Of a stretch of 64,000 nt of DNA, positions 34,615 through 44,735 are shown piece by piece; the stretch's first letter is position 1; each line of letters starts with the position of its first letter. Location of the stretch: NCBI GenBank assembly GCA_965216205.1, contig OZ244139.1, forward strand, positions 2,604,001-2,668,000, read 5' to 3'. This stretch comes from CADEDH01 sp965216205. GTDB taxonomy: Bacteria > Actinomycetota > Acidimicrobiia > Acidimicrobiales > SZUA-35. The notes below the pieces were generated by a model. The model worked only from the letters and a program-made list of their open reading frames with translations, did not search any database and was not told the DNA's origin. Both the position numbers and the translations under genes were made by a program.

Positions 34615-35286
34615 GACCCCGCCGACGCCGGCGGCGACCGCCAGCAGGTCGTCGTTGCCGACGATGAGCCCCACCATCGCCACCCACGATGCGACCGCGG
34701 CGGCCACGCCCACGAGGGCCAGGCCGCCCCGCCACGAGCGGCGCCGGGCCGCCACCGCGTTCACGACCAGCAGGAACACACCGACCGCACCGAACGTGAG
34801 GTAGCCATCGGGATCGAGCACGAGCGACGACGACTCGATCGCCGCCCGCACCTCGGCGCCTCCCTCGGCCCAGGCCTGGGCCCGGCCGGCCTCGCCACCG
34901 AGCAGGCGGACGTAGCTGACGGTGTTCACGCCGTAGCCGAGGTAGGCGAGGACCAGGGCGAAGCTGACGACCCCGCCGGCCCGACCACCGCTGCGCCGGG
35001 CCGCCAGGGCCCGACCGGCCCCGGTTCGACCGGCGCTGGTCCGGTTCGGGCCGGTTCCACCGGTGCCGAGCAGCGCGCCGACTCCTTCCAGCGCGCCCAG
35101 CGCGAACAGGCCCGTGAGAGCGAATGCCGCCACGAACGCCGAGCGGCCAGCGGGACCGGTGGCCAGGATCTCCCAGTACGCGGTGGTCCCGGCCGGCTCG
35201 TTGCGACTCGGGTCGACGAAGAACAGTGCACCTGTCGCCAGGTAGGCGACCGCGGTGGCCCACGCCGCGATGGCGGGGGCTCTCAT
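34447..35286 (-). CDS. Multi-pass membrane protein of unknown function
   Basis: A 279-residue protein with about six predicted membrane helices (for example AAWATAVAYLATGALFFV, FVAAFALTGLFALGALEGV, VVSFALVLAYLGYGVNTV, LTFGAVGVFLLVVNAV, LALVGVAAAVASWVAMVGL, LLGPLWWLGIGYELW). An Arg/Gly-rich cytoplasmic loop (about 85-110) has a GPNRTSAGRTGAGR-type repeat. No motif identifies a function; it resembles small DUF-type actinobacterial integral membrane proteins. ATG 35286 is chosen; a GTG at 35307 is possible. The hydrophilic tail overlaps the convergent gene at 33727. Confidence 0.65.
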   Translation of the reverse strand: MRAPAIAAWATAVAYLATGALFFVDPSRNEPAGTTAYWEILATGPAGRSAFVAAFALTGLFALGALEGVGALLGTGGTGPNRTSAGRTGAGRALAARRSGGRAGGVVSFALVLAYLGYGVNTVSYVRLLGGEAGRAQAWAEGGAEVRAAIESSSLVLDPDGYLTFGAVGVFLLVVNAVAARRRSWRGGLALVGVAAAVASWVAMVGLIVGNDDLLAVAAGVGGVLLGPLWWLGIGYELWTHPLLPVDERPDVEERHGGTQHVTPATEERLQAVDPAGGD

Positions 35287-35371
35287 CGAACCCTCATCGG
35301 ACCCCACGGCTGCGAGCGTAGTCGACCGTTGGCCGGCGACCTCCGGGCTGCGACCTGTTCACCAGGGGCCG

Positions 35372-35377
35372 TAGTGT
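35372..35377 (+). promoter_or_regulatory. -10 box TAGTGT of a likely leaderless gene
   Basis: TAGTGT ends 8 nt before the GTG at 35386, with no ribosome binding site in between. Confidence 0.4.
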
Positions 35378-35385
35378 GACCGGTC

Positions 35386-36093
35386 GTGTCGACCGTCGCT
35401 GACCACGTCCGCCTGCTGTTGGTGGTGATCCCGTTCATCGCGGCGCCGGGTCCTGGCAACATCATGTGTGCCGCGGTCGGCGCGCGGTACGGCCTGTCAC
35501 GAACGCTGCCCTTCATCGCTGGGCTCGAGCTCATGGTGTTCCTGCCGGCGCTCGCGGTGGGCTTCGGCGTCGGCGAGCTCCTCGAGCGGGCCGGCTCAGC
35601 GCTGGCTTGGCTCCAGGTGGCCGGCTCGATCTTCATCCTCTACCTGGCCGTGCGACTCCTCCGCGATCCGCCCCGCCCCGACGACGACACCGGGCTCGAC
35701 CCCGTCCTCGCCGCCGAGCTCAGCCCGACCATCCGCGCTGAGGCGGGCGCCGGCGCGGCCCCGGATCACGAGGTCGACGCCGGCGCCGGCGACGGCGCGG
35801 GGCGCGGCCCACCGTCGTTCCTCGACGCCGTCGTCCTGCAGGCGCTGAATGCCAAGGGGGCCGTCGTGCTGCTCGTGATCTTCGCCGAGTTCGCCGGCGG
35901 TACCGACACGGTCGGTGTCGCGCTCCGCATCGCAACGGTCATCACCGCGGTCAGCCTGATCTTCCACGTGCTCTGGCTGTACCTGGGACGCTGGCTGGCC
36001 CTGCGGTTCTCGACGCCGCGGGCGCTGCGAGTGCAGGGCTGGCTGTACGCCACGATGCTCGCCACGGTGGCGGTCTGGTTGCTCGTCGCCTGA
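35386..36093 (+). CDS. LysE/RhtB-family amino-acid exporter
   Basis: A 235-residue membrane protein. The family signature IPFIAAPGPGNIMCAAVGARYG lies near the N-terminus in the first helices, and about six TM helices follow. A long Asp/Ala/Gly-rich loop (about 103-145) interrupts the middle, longer than in typical RhtB proteins (about 205 residues). The second half has VVLQALNAKGAVVLLVIFAEF, matching the NPK region of the family. It should export amino acids or derivatives by proton antiport. GTG 35386 is 8 nt after a -10 box. Confidence 0.85.
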   Translation: MSTVADHVRLLLVVIPFIAAPGPGNIMCAAVGARYGLSRTLPFIAGLELMVFLPALAVGFGVGELLERAGSALAWLQVAGSIFILYLAVRLLRDPPRPDDDTGLDPVLAAELSPTIRAEAGAGAAPDHEVDAGAGDGAGRGPPSFLDAVVLQALNAKGAVVLLVIFAEFAGGTDTVGVALRIATVITAVSLIFHVLWLYLGRWLALRFSTPRALRVQGWLYATMLATVAVWLLVA

Positions 36094-36125
36094 CTCGGCC
36101 GAGGGGCGGCTCTGCCCAGCGCAGC

Positions 36126-36659
36126 TCAGCGGGCGAGGTCGCCGTCGATCGACTCGCGGATGAGGTCGGCGTGGCCGCAGTGACGGGCGTACTCCTCGAT
36201 CATGTGGACGAGGATCCAGCGGAGGCTCCAGTGCTCCCCGTCCCGACCCGGCCGCTTCGAGCGGGTGTCGAGGCCCGAGCCGTCGGTGAGTGCGGCGTCG
36301 ACCCGCCGGCGGGCGTCGTCGATCGCCTCCTGGAACCGGGCCCGCAGCTCGTTCGGTGTCCAGGTCTCGGCCAGCGTCATCTCGGCATCGATGTCGCCGT
36401 CCCAGTCGAGCGACGACCACGGTTCGTCGAGCTCGACGTCATCGAGCCGTTCTGCGAACCACGTGTACTCCACGAGGGCCAGGTGCCCGAGCAGGCGGGC
36501 CATGTTCAGGGTCGATGGCGGATGGGTCTGCCGGAGCTGCTCGGCGGTGAGGCCCCAGGCCCGGTCGAGCAGTTCAGTGCGGTAGTAGTCGAGGAACGCG
36601 ACGAGCGTGGTGGTCTCGTCGGCCTCGAGCGGGATCGTGGGCGGTTGCGGTCGGGGCAT
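36126..36659 (-). CDS. DinB / DUF664 four-helix protein (mycothiol-dependent type)
   Basis: A 177-residue DinB-superfamily four-helix bundle. The metal-binding histidines are probably in ARLLGHLALVEYTWF and in HMIEEYARHCGHADLIRE. The first helix region reads LVAFLDYYRTELLDRAWGLT, typical of DUF664. Relatives in actinobacteria are mycothiol- or bacillithiol-dependent transferases and maleylpyruvate isomerases. The substrate is unknown. The ATG at 36659 is 7 nt from a TAGAGT box. It is divergent from the MerR regulator gene. Confidence 0.85.
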   Translation of the reverse strand: MPRPQPPTIPLEADETTTLVAFLDYYRTELLDRAWGLTAEQLRQTHPPSTLNMARLLGHLALVEYTWFAERLDDVELDEPWSSLDWDGDIDAEMTLAETWTPNELRARFQEAIDDARRRVDAALTDGSGLDTRSKRPGRDGEHWSLRWILVHMIEEYARHCGHADLIRESIDGDLAR

Positions 36660-36666
36660 CGCCGCG

Positions 36667-36672
36667 ACTCTA
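36667..36672 (-). promoter_or_regulatory. -10 box TAGAGT of a likely leaderless gene
   Basis: On the minus strand TAGAGT ends 7 nt before the ATG at 36659. With the box at 36713 it forms a divergent promoter region of about 65 bp. Confidence 0.4.
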
Positions 36673-36712
36673 GGGCGTGCGTCGATCGTGCGTCGGCGGT
36701 TTCCAGCCTCCC

Positions 36713-36718
36713 TAGACT
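36713..36718 (+). promoter_or_regulatory. -10 box TAGACT of a likely leaderless gene
   Basis: TAGACT ends 6 nt before the GTG at 36725; no Shine-Dalgarno sequence is present. Confidence 0.45.
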
Positions 36719-36724
36719 GAGCGC

Positions 36725-37126
36725 GTGCGCATCGGTGAGCTCGGGACGCGGGCGGGCGTATCGGCGAAGACGATTCGCTACTACGAGTCGGTCGGGTTGC
36801 TCGACGAGCCAGCCCGGACCGAGAGCGGCTACCGAGACTACGACGAGGGTGCGGTCGAACGGCTCCGGTTCGTACGCGATGCCCAGGCGTCAGGGCTGAC
36901 CCTGGCCGAGATCCTCTCGGTGCTGGAGCTGAAGGGCGCTGGGCAGCGGTCGTGCGCCCACACGGCTGCGCTCCTCGAGCGGCACCTGGCCGAGATCGAT
37001 GCGCAGCTCACCCGCCTGACCGAGGCCCGGGCGGCCCTCCAGCAGCTCGCCGATCGTGCGAGCTCGCTCGACCCGGCGGCGTGCACCGATCCGAACCGCT
37101 GTCAGGTGATCAGCCCGACCGCCTGA
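36725..37126 (+). CDS. MerR-family metal-responsive regulator (CueR-like)
   Basis: A 133-residue MerR regulator: the HTH MRIGELGTRAGVSAKTIRYYESVGLLDEP, the wing ESGYRDYDEGAVERL, a long dimerisation helix, and cysteines in QRSCAHT and AACTDPNRC. Two Cys near the C-terminus (CTDPNRC, six residues apart) resemble the metal loop of CueR/ZntR-type sensors, and the gene stands 45 bp before a copper ATPase. It should twist the 20-bp-spacer promoter between the genes when it binds copper. The start is a GTG behind a -10 box. Confidence 0.88.
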   Translation: MRIGELGTRAGVSAKTIRYYESVGLLDEPARTESGYRDYDEGAVERLRFVRDAQASGLTLAEILSVLELKGAGQRSCAHTAALLERHLAEIDAQLTRLTEARAALQQLADRASSLDPAACTDPNRCQVISPTA

Positions 37127-37133
37127 CCCTCCC

Positions 37134-37168
37134 TTGACCTTCCAGTCGGCTGTAACCCTTACACTGGA
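37134..37168 (+). promoter_or_regulatory. MerR-type promoter/operator for the copper ATPase
   Basis: TTGACC (37134-37139) and TACACT (37160-37165) are separated by 20 bp, too long for a normal promoter but typical for MerR control. The inverted repeat TCCAGT (37141-37146) and ACTGGA (37163-37168) lies across the spacer. GGAGG precedes the ATG at 37172. Confidence 0.65.
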
Positions 37169-37171
37169 GGT

Positions 37172-39349
<2,178 letters not shown>

Positions 39350-39358
39350 CCTCGTGGC

Positions 39359-40006
39359 GTGACCGACCAGATCCGGCTCCCACCGCCCGACGAGCTCACG
39401 ATGGGGCTCGGTGAGGCGATGTTCACCCAGCGGGCAATCCGACGGCTCGACCCCGACCGCCCGATCGGTGATGACCACCTGAAGCTCCTCCTCGACGCGG
39501 CGTCGAAGGCGCCCAACGGCGGGAACGCCCAGCCGGGACGCTTCCTCGTGCTCCGGGACCCGGCCCTGATCAACGCGTTCGGCGAGCTCTACCACGAGGC
39601 GTGGTGGGCCAAGCGGGCCGATCAGTTCGGTTGGACGCCCGGGCAGGAGATTCCGGCCGACTCGCCGTTCAGGATGGCAGCGCTGCTCGCCGAGGAGATC
39701 GGCCGGGCACCGGCGGTGGTGCTCGCCTTCTCGATGGGCGGCGGCCCGGGGGCCAGCTCGGTCCTCCCCGGAGTCCAGAACCTGATGCTCGCGGCCCGAG
39801 CGCTCGGCATCGGCTCCGTGCTGACCACGCTCCATCCGACCGTGATGGAGCGAGTCCACGCGCTGCTCGACATCCCGGCCGACGCCGAGTTCCACTGCTG
39901 CGTGCCCCTCGGCTACCCCCGTGGGAACTTCGGGCTCACCCAGCGCCTGCCGACCGCCACCACCACATCGTGGGATCGCTGGGGGACCGCCCCGCCCTGG
40001 GCCTGA
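39359..40006 (+). CDS. Nitroreductase-family protein
   Basis: A 215-residue FMN nitroreductase-like protein. The conserved N-terminal segment is MFTQRAIRRLDPDRPIGDDHLKLLLDAASKAPNGGNAQPGRFLV (given only by position, about 21-63), with the R-RL and PNGGNAQPWRF-type FMN contacts. GVQNLMLAARALGIGSVLTTLH gives the helix near the dimer interface. It should reduce nitro groups, quinones or enones with NAD(P)H. It has no copper link that I can see, though it starts 9 nt after the copper ATPase. The start is a GTG. Confidence 0.85.
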   Translation: MTDQIRLPPPDELTMGLGEAMFTQRAIRRLDPDRPIGDDHLKLLLDAASKAPNGGNAQPGRFLVLRDPALINAFGELYHEAWWAKRADQFGWTPGQEIPADSPFRMAALLAEEIGRAPAVVLAFSMGGGPGASSVLPGVQNLMLAARALGIGSVLTTLHPTVMERVHALLDIPADAEFHCCVPLGYPRGNFGLTQRLPTATTTSWDRWGTAPPWA

Positions 40007-40060
40007 CCGCGATCCGCCTGGTATCAGCTCGCCGCCGTATCACCTCTCCGCTGCGCCCCC

Positions 40061-40066
40061 TAGGCT
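40061..40066 (+). promoter_or_regulatory. -10 box TAGGCT of a likely leaderless gene
   Basis: TAGGCT ends 6 nt before the GTG at 40073. Confidence 0.45.
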
Positions 40067-40072
40067 TGAGCG

Positions 40073-41491
40073 GTGTCCGGTCGGCGGTGGCTCCTCCTCA
40101 TCTCGACCCTGCTCCTGGCAGGCATGTCCGCTGCCTGTAGTGACACCCACCCGTCGGCACTCGGGGACGACGTCCGGACCGGCGACCGGCCAGCAACGAT
40201 CGCTTCGGAGGAGGCGCCACCAGCGGACGACGGATCAGCGGACGACGGATCACCAGCGTCAGCGCCGCATGATTCCGCGTCGTCCGACGCAACCGGCGCC
40301 GATACGAGCGAGAGCGATCCAGGGACGGCCGGGACCGATCCGATCGCCGTCACCGGACGGGTCGTCTCGGCCACGACCGGCGAGCCGCTGGCCGGAGCCT
40401 CGATCGCCCTCGGTGCCGAGTCGGTGCTCACCGGGGCCGACGGTACCTTCGACCTGGTCGGGACGACAGACCGATCGGCCGACCCGACGATCGTCGTCGA
40501 GCGGTCGGCCTGGCAGACGACCGAGATAGCACTGCCCGACGACGACCAGCCGCTGACCGTCGAGCTGGAGCCGTTCGTGGTCCGGGCGATCCGGGTCTCG
40601 CGGGAGGTCGCCGGCAACCCGGATCGCTGGCGCGACCTGCTCGCCCTCGCCGAGGGGTCGACCGTGAACACGCTCGTGTTCGACACGAAGGACGAGGCGT
40701 CCACCGTGCTCTACGACACCGACGTGGCGCTCGCCCACGAACTGGGCGTTGTGGAGACCGTCTACGATCCGGCCGAGCTGATCGCCGAGGCCAAGGACCG
40801 GGGGCTCTACACGATCACCAGGATCGTGACCTTCGAAGACGCCGTGTGGGCATCTGGTGACCCGGACGCGAAGCTCGCCGGGGCCTGGGTCGACGCTGGC
40901 GATCGGGCGAACTGGCGGTACCCGATCGACCTCGCGGTCGAGGCGTGCAAGCTCGGCTTCGACGAGATCCAGTTCGACTACGTCCGCTTCCCGTCCGGCC
41001 GCACCGCCGAGGTCGCCGCCGACCTCGTGCCCCAGACCAGCGAGCTCCGGACGGCTGCGATCGCCGAGTTCCTCGCCTCCGCCCGAGCCGAGCTCGTCGT
41101 CGAGGGATGTGGTGTGTCGGCAGCGATCTTCGGGATCGTCATGTCGAGCGAGACCGACGAGCGGTTGGGCCAGACGCCCGAAACCGTGTCTGCCGTCGTC
41201 GACGCCGTCAGCCCGATGCTCTACCCGAGTCACTACAGTCCTGGCTGGCTGGGATTCCCCGATCCGAACGATCACCCGGGCCCGGTCATCGCCTTCTCGC
41301 TCGACTCCGGGCGGGACCGGGTGGTCGGCGACTCGGCCATGCGGCCCTGGATCCAGGGCTTCTACTACTCGGGCGAGCAGGTACAGGCGCAGATCACCGA
41401 GGCGGAGGCGCGGGGAGCAGGATGGATCATCTGGAACGCAGCGGGCAACTACGAGGCCGATTGGTTGCCGGCGGCCTCCTCGTCGGGCTGA
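40073..41491 (+). CDS. Putative glycoside hydrolase lipoprotein (DUF4015) with regulatory-like beta domain
   Basis: A 472-residue exported protein. The signal peptide ends in a lipobox-like GMSAAC. An acidic Ser/Ala linker (about 25-90) leads to a carboxypeptidase regulatory-like beta domain (VTGRVVSATTGEPLAGASI). The rest is a TIM-barrel DUF4015 domain: VNTLVFDTKDEASTVLYD, FDEIQFDYVRFPSG, VDAVSPMLYPSHYSP and WIIWNAAGNY. DUF4015 proteins are predicted glycoside hydrolases on the outer surface. The start codon of the next lipoprotein gene lies 70 bp inside this gene, so they share a transcript. Confidence 0.82.
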   Translation: MSGRRWLLLISTLLLAGMSAACSDTHPSALGDDVRTGDRPATIASEEAPPADDGSADDGSPASAPHDSASSDATGADTSESDPGTAGTDPIAVTGRVVSATTGEPLAGASIALGAESVLTGADGTFDLVGTTDRSADPTIVVERSAWQTTEIALPDDDQPLTVELEPFVVRAIRVSREVAGNPDRWRDLLALAEGSTVNTLVFDTKDEASTVLYDTDVALAHELGVVETVYDPAELIAEAKDRGLYTITRIVTFEDAVWASGDPDAKLAGAWVDAGDRANWRYPIDLAVEACKLGFDEIQFDYVRFPSGRTAEVAADLVPQTSELRTAAIAEFLASARAELVVEGCGVSAAIFGIVMSSETDERLGQTPETVSAVVDAVSPMLYPSHYSPGWLGFPDPNDHPGPVIAFSLDSGRDRVVGDSAMRPWIQGFYYSGEQVQAQITEAEARGAGWIIWNAAGNYEADWLPAASSSG

Positions 41492-42744
41492 GTCTGGTCG
41501 CGGTCGGCTGCATCGCCGACGACACCTCGACCGCGTCCTTCGGGCCGTCGTCCACCGGCGAGCGGGCGCTCCCGTCGGTGACGGCGACCACGGTCGCCGA
41601 GCGCACCGACGCCGGCGATCCCGACGATGCGGGCGACGACACTCCCGGTGCCGACGACGGCGACGCCAGCGACGCCGGTTCGACGAGCACGACCGAGCCG
41701 CCAGCACCGCTCCAGGCGCTCGGCGCCGAGCTCCTGGCCGACGGGTTCGACCAGCCGATCCTCGCCACCGGGGCGCCAGGCACCACGGCATTGTTCGTCG
41801 TCGAGCGCGAGGGCATCATCCGAGTGGTCGAGGGCGGCCGGGTCGCCGATGAGCCATTCCTGGATCTCCGTGACCAGTTGCTCTCGAACTCGATCGAGCA
41901 GGGGCTCCTCGGACTCGCGTTCCATCCCGACTACGAGGCGAACGGGCGCTTCTTCGCCTACTGGACCGGCCCCGAGGGCGACAGTGTCCTCGCCGAGTTC
42001 AACGCGGAGGAGCCGACCGTCGCCGATTCCGACAGCCTCCAGGTGCTGCTCGAGGTCGAGCAGCCGGCCGAGCGCCACAACGCGGGCACGATCGCGTTCG
42101 ACCCCGACGGGCTGCTGTATCTCTCCCTGGGCGATGGCGGCAGCGGCGGGGCCACCGCCCAGGACACCTCCAACCTGCTCGGTTCGGTGCTGCGGCTCGA
42201 CGTGAGCACGCCCGGCGCCTACGCCATCCCGGCCGACAATCCGTTCGGCGACGAGCTCTGGGTGTACGGCCTCCGCAACCCGTGGCGATTCTCGATCGAT
42301 CCCGTCGACCGGCTCGTCTACATCGGCGACGTCGGCCAGGAGGCGTTCGAGGAGATCGACGTGGTCCCCCTCGACGACGGTGCTGGAACCAACTTCGGCT
42401 GGTTCGAGATGGAGGGCGACCAGTGCTTCCGACCCGGCTGCGACGAGGAGCGGTACACCGACCCCGTCCTCCAGTACTCCCATGCCGAAGGCTGCTCGGT
42501 GACCGGCGGCCACGTGTACCGGGGCACCGCGATCCCGGAGTTCCACGGGCACTACTTCTTCGCCGACTGGTGCAAGAGCTTCGTTCGCAGCTTCCGATTG
42601 GACGACGGGTCGGTGTTCGACCAGTTCGACCACACCGACGACCTCGGGCTGGGTCAGGTCACGAGCTTCGGTCTCGACAACGACGGTGAGTTGCTCGTCG
42701 TGAACTGGGACGGCGAGCTGCACCGCATCGTCCCGGTCCGCTGA
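41422..42744 (+). CDS. PQQ-dependent sugar dehydrogenase-like lipoprotein
   Basis: A 440-residue exported protein. The signal peptide ends in LSLVAVGC (lipidated Cys about 32). A Thr/Asp/Ser-rich linker is followed by a six-bladed propeller of the soluble glucose dehydrogenase (GSDH) family: NSIEQGLLGLAFHPDYEANG, RHNAGTIAFDPDGLLYLSLGDGG, DELWVYGLRNPWRFSIDP and NFGWFEMEGDQC motifs. These hold the usual PQQ and substrate residues; family members oxidise aldoses. The start ATG 41422 has GGGGAG upstream and lies inside the previous gene in another frame (70-bp overlap), implying translational coupling. Confidence 0.85.
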   Translation: MDHLERSGQLRGRLVAGGLLVGLSLVAVGCIADDTSTASFGPSSTGERALPSVTATTVAERTDAGDPDDAGDDTPGADDGDASDAGSTSTTEPPAPLQALGAELLADGFDQPILATGAPGTTALFVVEREGIIRVVEGGRVADEPFLDLRDQLLSNSIEQGLLGLAFHPDYEANGRFFAYWTGPEGDSVLAEFNAEEPTVADSDSLQVLLEVEQPAERHNAGTIAFDPDGLLYLSLGDGGSGGATAQDTSNLLGSVLRLDVSTPGAYAIPADNPFGDELWVYGLRNPWRFSIDPVDRLVYIGDVGQEAFEEIDVVPLDDGAGTNFGWFEMEGDQCFRPGCDEERYTDPVLQYSHAEGCSVTGGHVYRGTAIPEFHGHYFFADWCKSFVRSFRLDDGSVFDQFDHTDDLGLGQVTSFGLDNDGELLVVNWDGELHRIVPVR

Positions 42745-42750
42745 CCTCGC

Positions 42751-43092
42751 TCAGGTCGCGGGTGCTCCGGGACCGGCGGCGACCGTCACCTCGAACTCCA
42801 GCAGGGTGGCCCCCATGCTCACCGGCGGTGGCTGCTTGCCGCCGTCGGTCGCCTCCTGGGCGTGGCTCGCCCTCGCGCCGTCCCCGTCGCGCCACGTCTC
42901 GTAGGAGGCCTGGTCGGCCCATCGCGTGTACACGAACCACCGCTGCTCGGTCTCGCCGGTCGGCTTGAGCAGCTCGAAGCCCTCGAAACCGGCGACGTCG
43001 GCGAGGCTGTCGAGCCGGGCGGTGAACCGCTTGACGATCTCATCGCCCGCCTGGGGCGGGATCTCCAGCGCGTTGATCTTGACGACGCTCAT
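42751..43092 (-). CDS. ABM-domain heme-degrading monooxygenase-like protein
   Basis: A 113-residue ferredoxin-like dimeric fold of the antibiotic biosynthesis monooxygenase (ABM) family. The segment FEGFELLKPTGETEQRWFVYTRWADQASYETWRDG (given by span, about residues 33-67) is close to the HmoA/IsdG/MhuD type, with a Trp and Asn/His-like heme-site layout that cannot be fixed without alignment. It may degrade heme or oxidise quinols. The frame is open further upstream, but ATG 43092 starts the natural MSVVKINALEIP strand. It is convergent with the PQQ dehydrogenase and in line with the BVMO gene. Confidence 0.75.
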   Translation of the reverse strand: MSVVKINALEIPPQAGDEIVKRFTARLDSLADVAGFEGFELLKPTGETEQRWFVYTRWADQASYETWRDGDGARASHAQEATDGGKQPPPVSMGATLLEFEVTVAAGPGAPAT

Positions 43093-43130
43093 GCCCGACT
43101 GTGTACCACGGGATGGCGCTCGGCGGCGGC

Positions 43131-44654
43131 TCAGGAGTAGGCGAGGGCGCCGTCGTCGAGCGACGCCGCCGGGAGCTCGTCCTTCTCCGTCCAGTAGTCC
43201 TGGGTGTGGAGCCACGGCTGACGGTCACCCTGCCTGGGCAGCAGGTGGATTCCCCGGTTGAGGTAGCCGGGATTGAAGTTCTCGGGGTCGACCCACGGGA
43301 GCAGTGGCATGCCGTCGTCCTCGGGGCGGAGCTCGGGGACCACCATCGTCGCCCCCTTCTCGTCCATCGTGGTGAGGAGCCGGCACACGAGATCGGCGAT
43401 GAGGTCGGCCCGGAGGGTCCAGCTCGCCCGGAAGTAGCCGAACACCCACGCCATGTTGGGAATGCCCGTGAACATCGCTCCGCGGTAGGTGATCGTCTGA
43501 GCGAAGTCGAGGGGTTCGTCGTCGATGGTGAAGTCGATGTCGCCGAGCACGTTGAGATTGAACCCGGTGGCGGTGACGATGATGTCGGCGTCGAGCACGT
43601 CGCCCGAGGCCAGCTCGATGCCGGACTCGGTGAACGTGGCGATCTCGTCGGTCACCACCGAGGCGTTGCCCTTGGCGATCGCGTGGAACAGGTCGCCATC
43701 GGGGACGAACGCGATCCGCTGCCGCCACGGCCGGTAGCGCGGCGTGAAATGGGGATCGAGCTCGTAGTCCTCGCCGAGGATCGCCTTGATCCCACCGAAC
43801 AGCTCCTGCTTCACGAGCTCCGGCTGCTCGGCCGACATGCGGGTGATCATCGCCTGGTCGTGCAGGATCTTCCGGCGGACGATCTCGTGGGTCCACTCGT
43901 CGGGAATGTCGAGCTCACGCAGTGTCTCCGCCAGTTCATTGTGGTTGCGGCCCGTGGCGAAGTAGGTGGGGGAGCGCTGCAGCATCGTGATGTGCTCGAC
44001 GTCGTTCGCCATGGCCGGGATGAGGGTGGCGGCGGTGGCACCGCTGCCGATCACCACCACCCGCTTGTCCCGATGGTCGAGGTCATCGGGCCACGTCTGC
44101 GGATGCACGATCGTGCCCTCGAACCGCTCCATCCCCGGCCACGTCGGCGTATAGCCCTCGGCGTGGCGGTAGTAGCCCTGGCACATGTACAGGAAGCTCG
44201 CGGTGTGCCGCACCCGGCGGCCCGTCTCGGTGTTGGTGGCGTCGATGGTCCACCGGCGATCGGCGGTCGACCATCGGGCAGCCCCGATCTGGTGGTGATA
44301 GCGGATGTTGCGGTCGAGGTCGTTCTCCTCGATCACCTCACCGAGGTACCTGAGGATCTCCTCCGCGGTGGCGATCGGCGCGCCGGTCCACGGCTTGAAC
44401 CGGTAGCCGAACGTGAACAGGTCGCTGTCCGAGCGGATCCCGGGGTAGGTGTGGGTTCGCCACGTGCCGCCGTAGTCGGCCTGCGCCTCCAGGATCACAT
44501 AGCTCTTGTCGGGGCAGCGCTGCTGCAGATGGTAGGCACCGCCGATCCCCGAGATCCCGGCGCCGACGATCAGCACGTCGACGTGCTCTGCTCGCTCGAT
44601 CTCGTCGATGCTTCGATCGGAGTCATCGGTGGCGGTCACAGGGTTCGCAGCCAT
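43131..44654 (-). CDS. Flavin-containing (Baeyer-Villiger type) monooxygenase
   Basis: A 507-residue FAD/NADPH monooxygenase. The FAD motif is VLIVGAGISGIGGAYHLQQ, the NADPH motif is VVVIGSGATAATLIP, and the ATG region is ATGFNL. A FRASW and a YMCQGYYRHAEGY segment correspond to the BVMO family position; the canonical fingerprint FxGxxxHxxxW is partly matched by FEGTIVHPQTWPD. It should insert oxygen next to a ketone or oxidise a heteroatom. It is divergent from the P450 gene (81-bp gap), a common partner in steroid or terpenoid breakdown. ATG 44654 was chosen. Confidence 0.88.
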   Translation of the reverse strand: MAANPVTATDDSDRSIDEIERAEHVDVLIVGAGISGIGGAYHLQQRCPDKSYVILEAQADYGGTWRTHTYPGIRSDSDLFTFGYRFKPWTGAPIATAEEILRYLGEVIEENDLDRNIRYHHQIGAARWSTADRRWTIDATNTETGRRVRHTASFLYMCQGYYRHAEGYTPTWPGMERFEGTIVHPQTWPDDLDHRDKRVVVIGSGATAATLIPAMANDVEHITMLQRSPTYFATGRNHNELAETLRELDIPDEWTHEIVRRKILHDQAMITRMSAEQPELVKQELFGGIKAILGEDYELDPHFTPRYRPWRQRIAFVPDGDLFHAIAKGNASVVTDEIATFTESGIELASGDVLDADIIVTATGFNLNVLGDIDFTIDDEPLDFAQTITYRGAMFTGIPNMAWVFGYFRASWTLRADLIADLVCRLLTTMDEKGATMVVPELRPEDDGMPLLPWVDPENFNPGYLNRGIHLLPRQGDRQPWLHTQDYWTEKDELPAASLDDGALAYS

Positions 44655-44735
44655 CGGACCAGTGTGCCGGCTCGCTCCGCCCCACCCCCAAATCCCATAC
44701 TGGTGGGTGACCCACCTCACAGGGAGGCGCACCAC

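Noticed and set aside
33727..35286. Operon between the unknown gene and the membrane protein
   Set aside because: They are on opposite strands and overlap at their 3' ends, so they cannot share a transcript.
43101..44735. Very long open frame upstream of the P450 start (over 540 codons, antisense to the BVMO gene)
   Set aside because: It has no family resemblance, has antisense-type composition, and the P450 has its own GGGAGG and GTG start at 44736.
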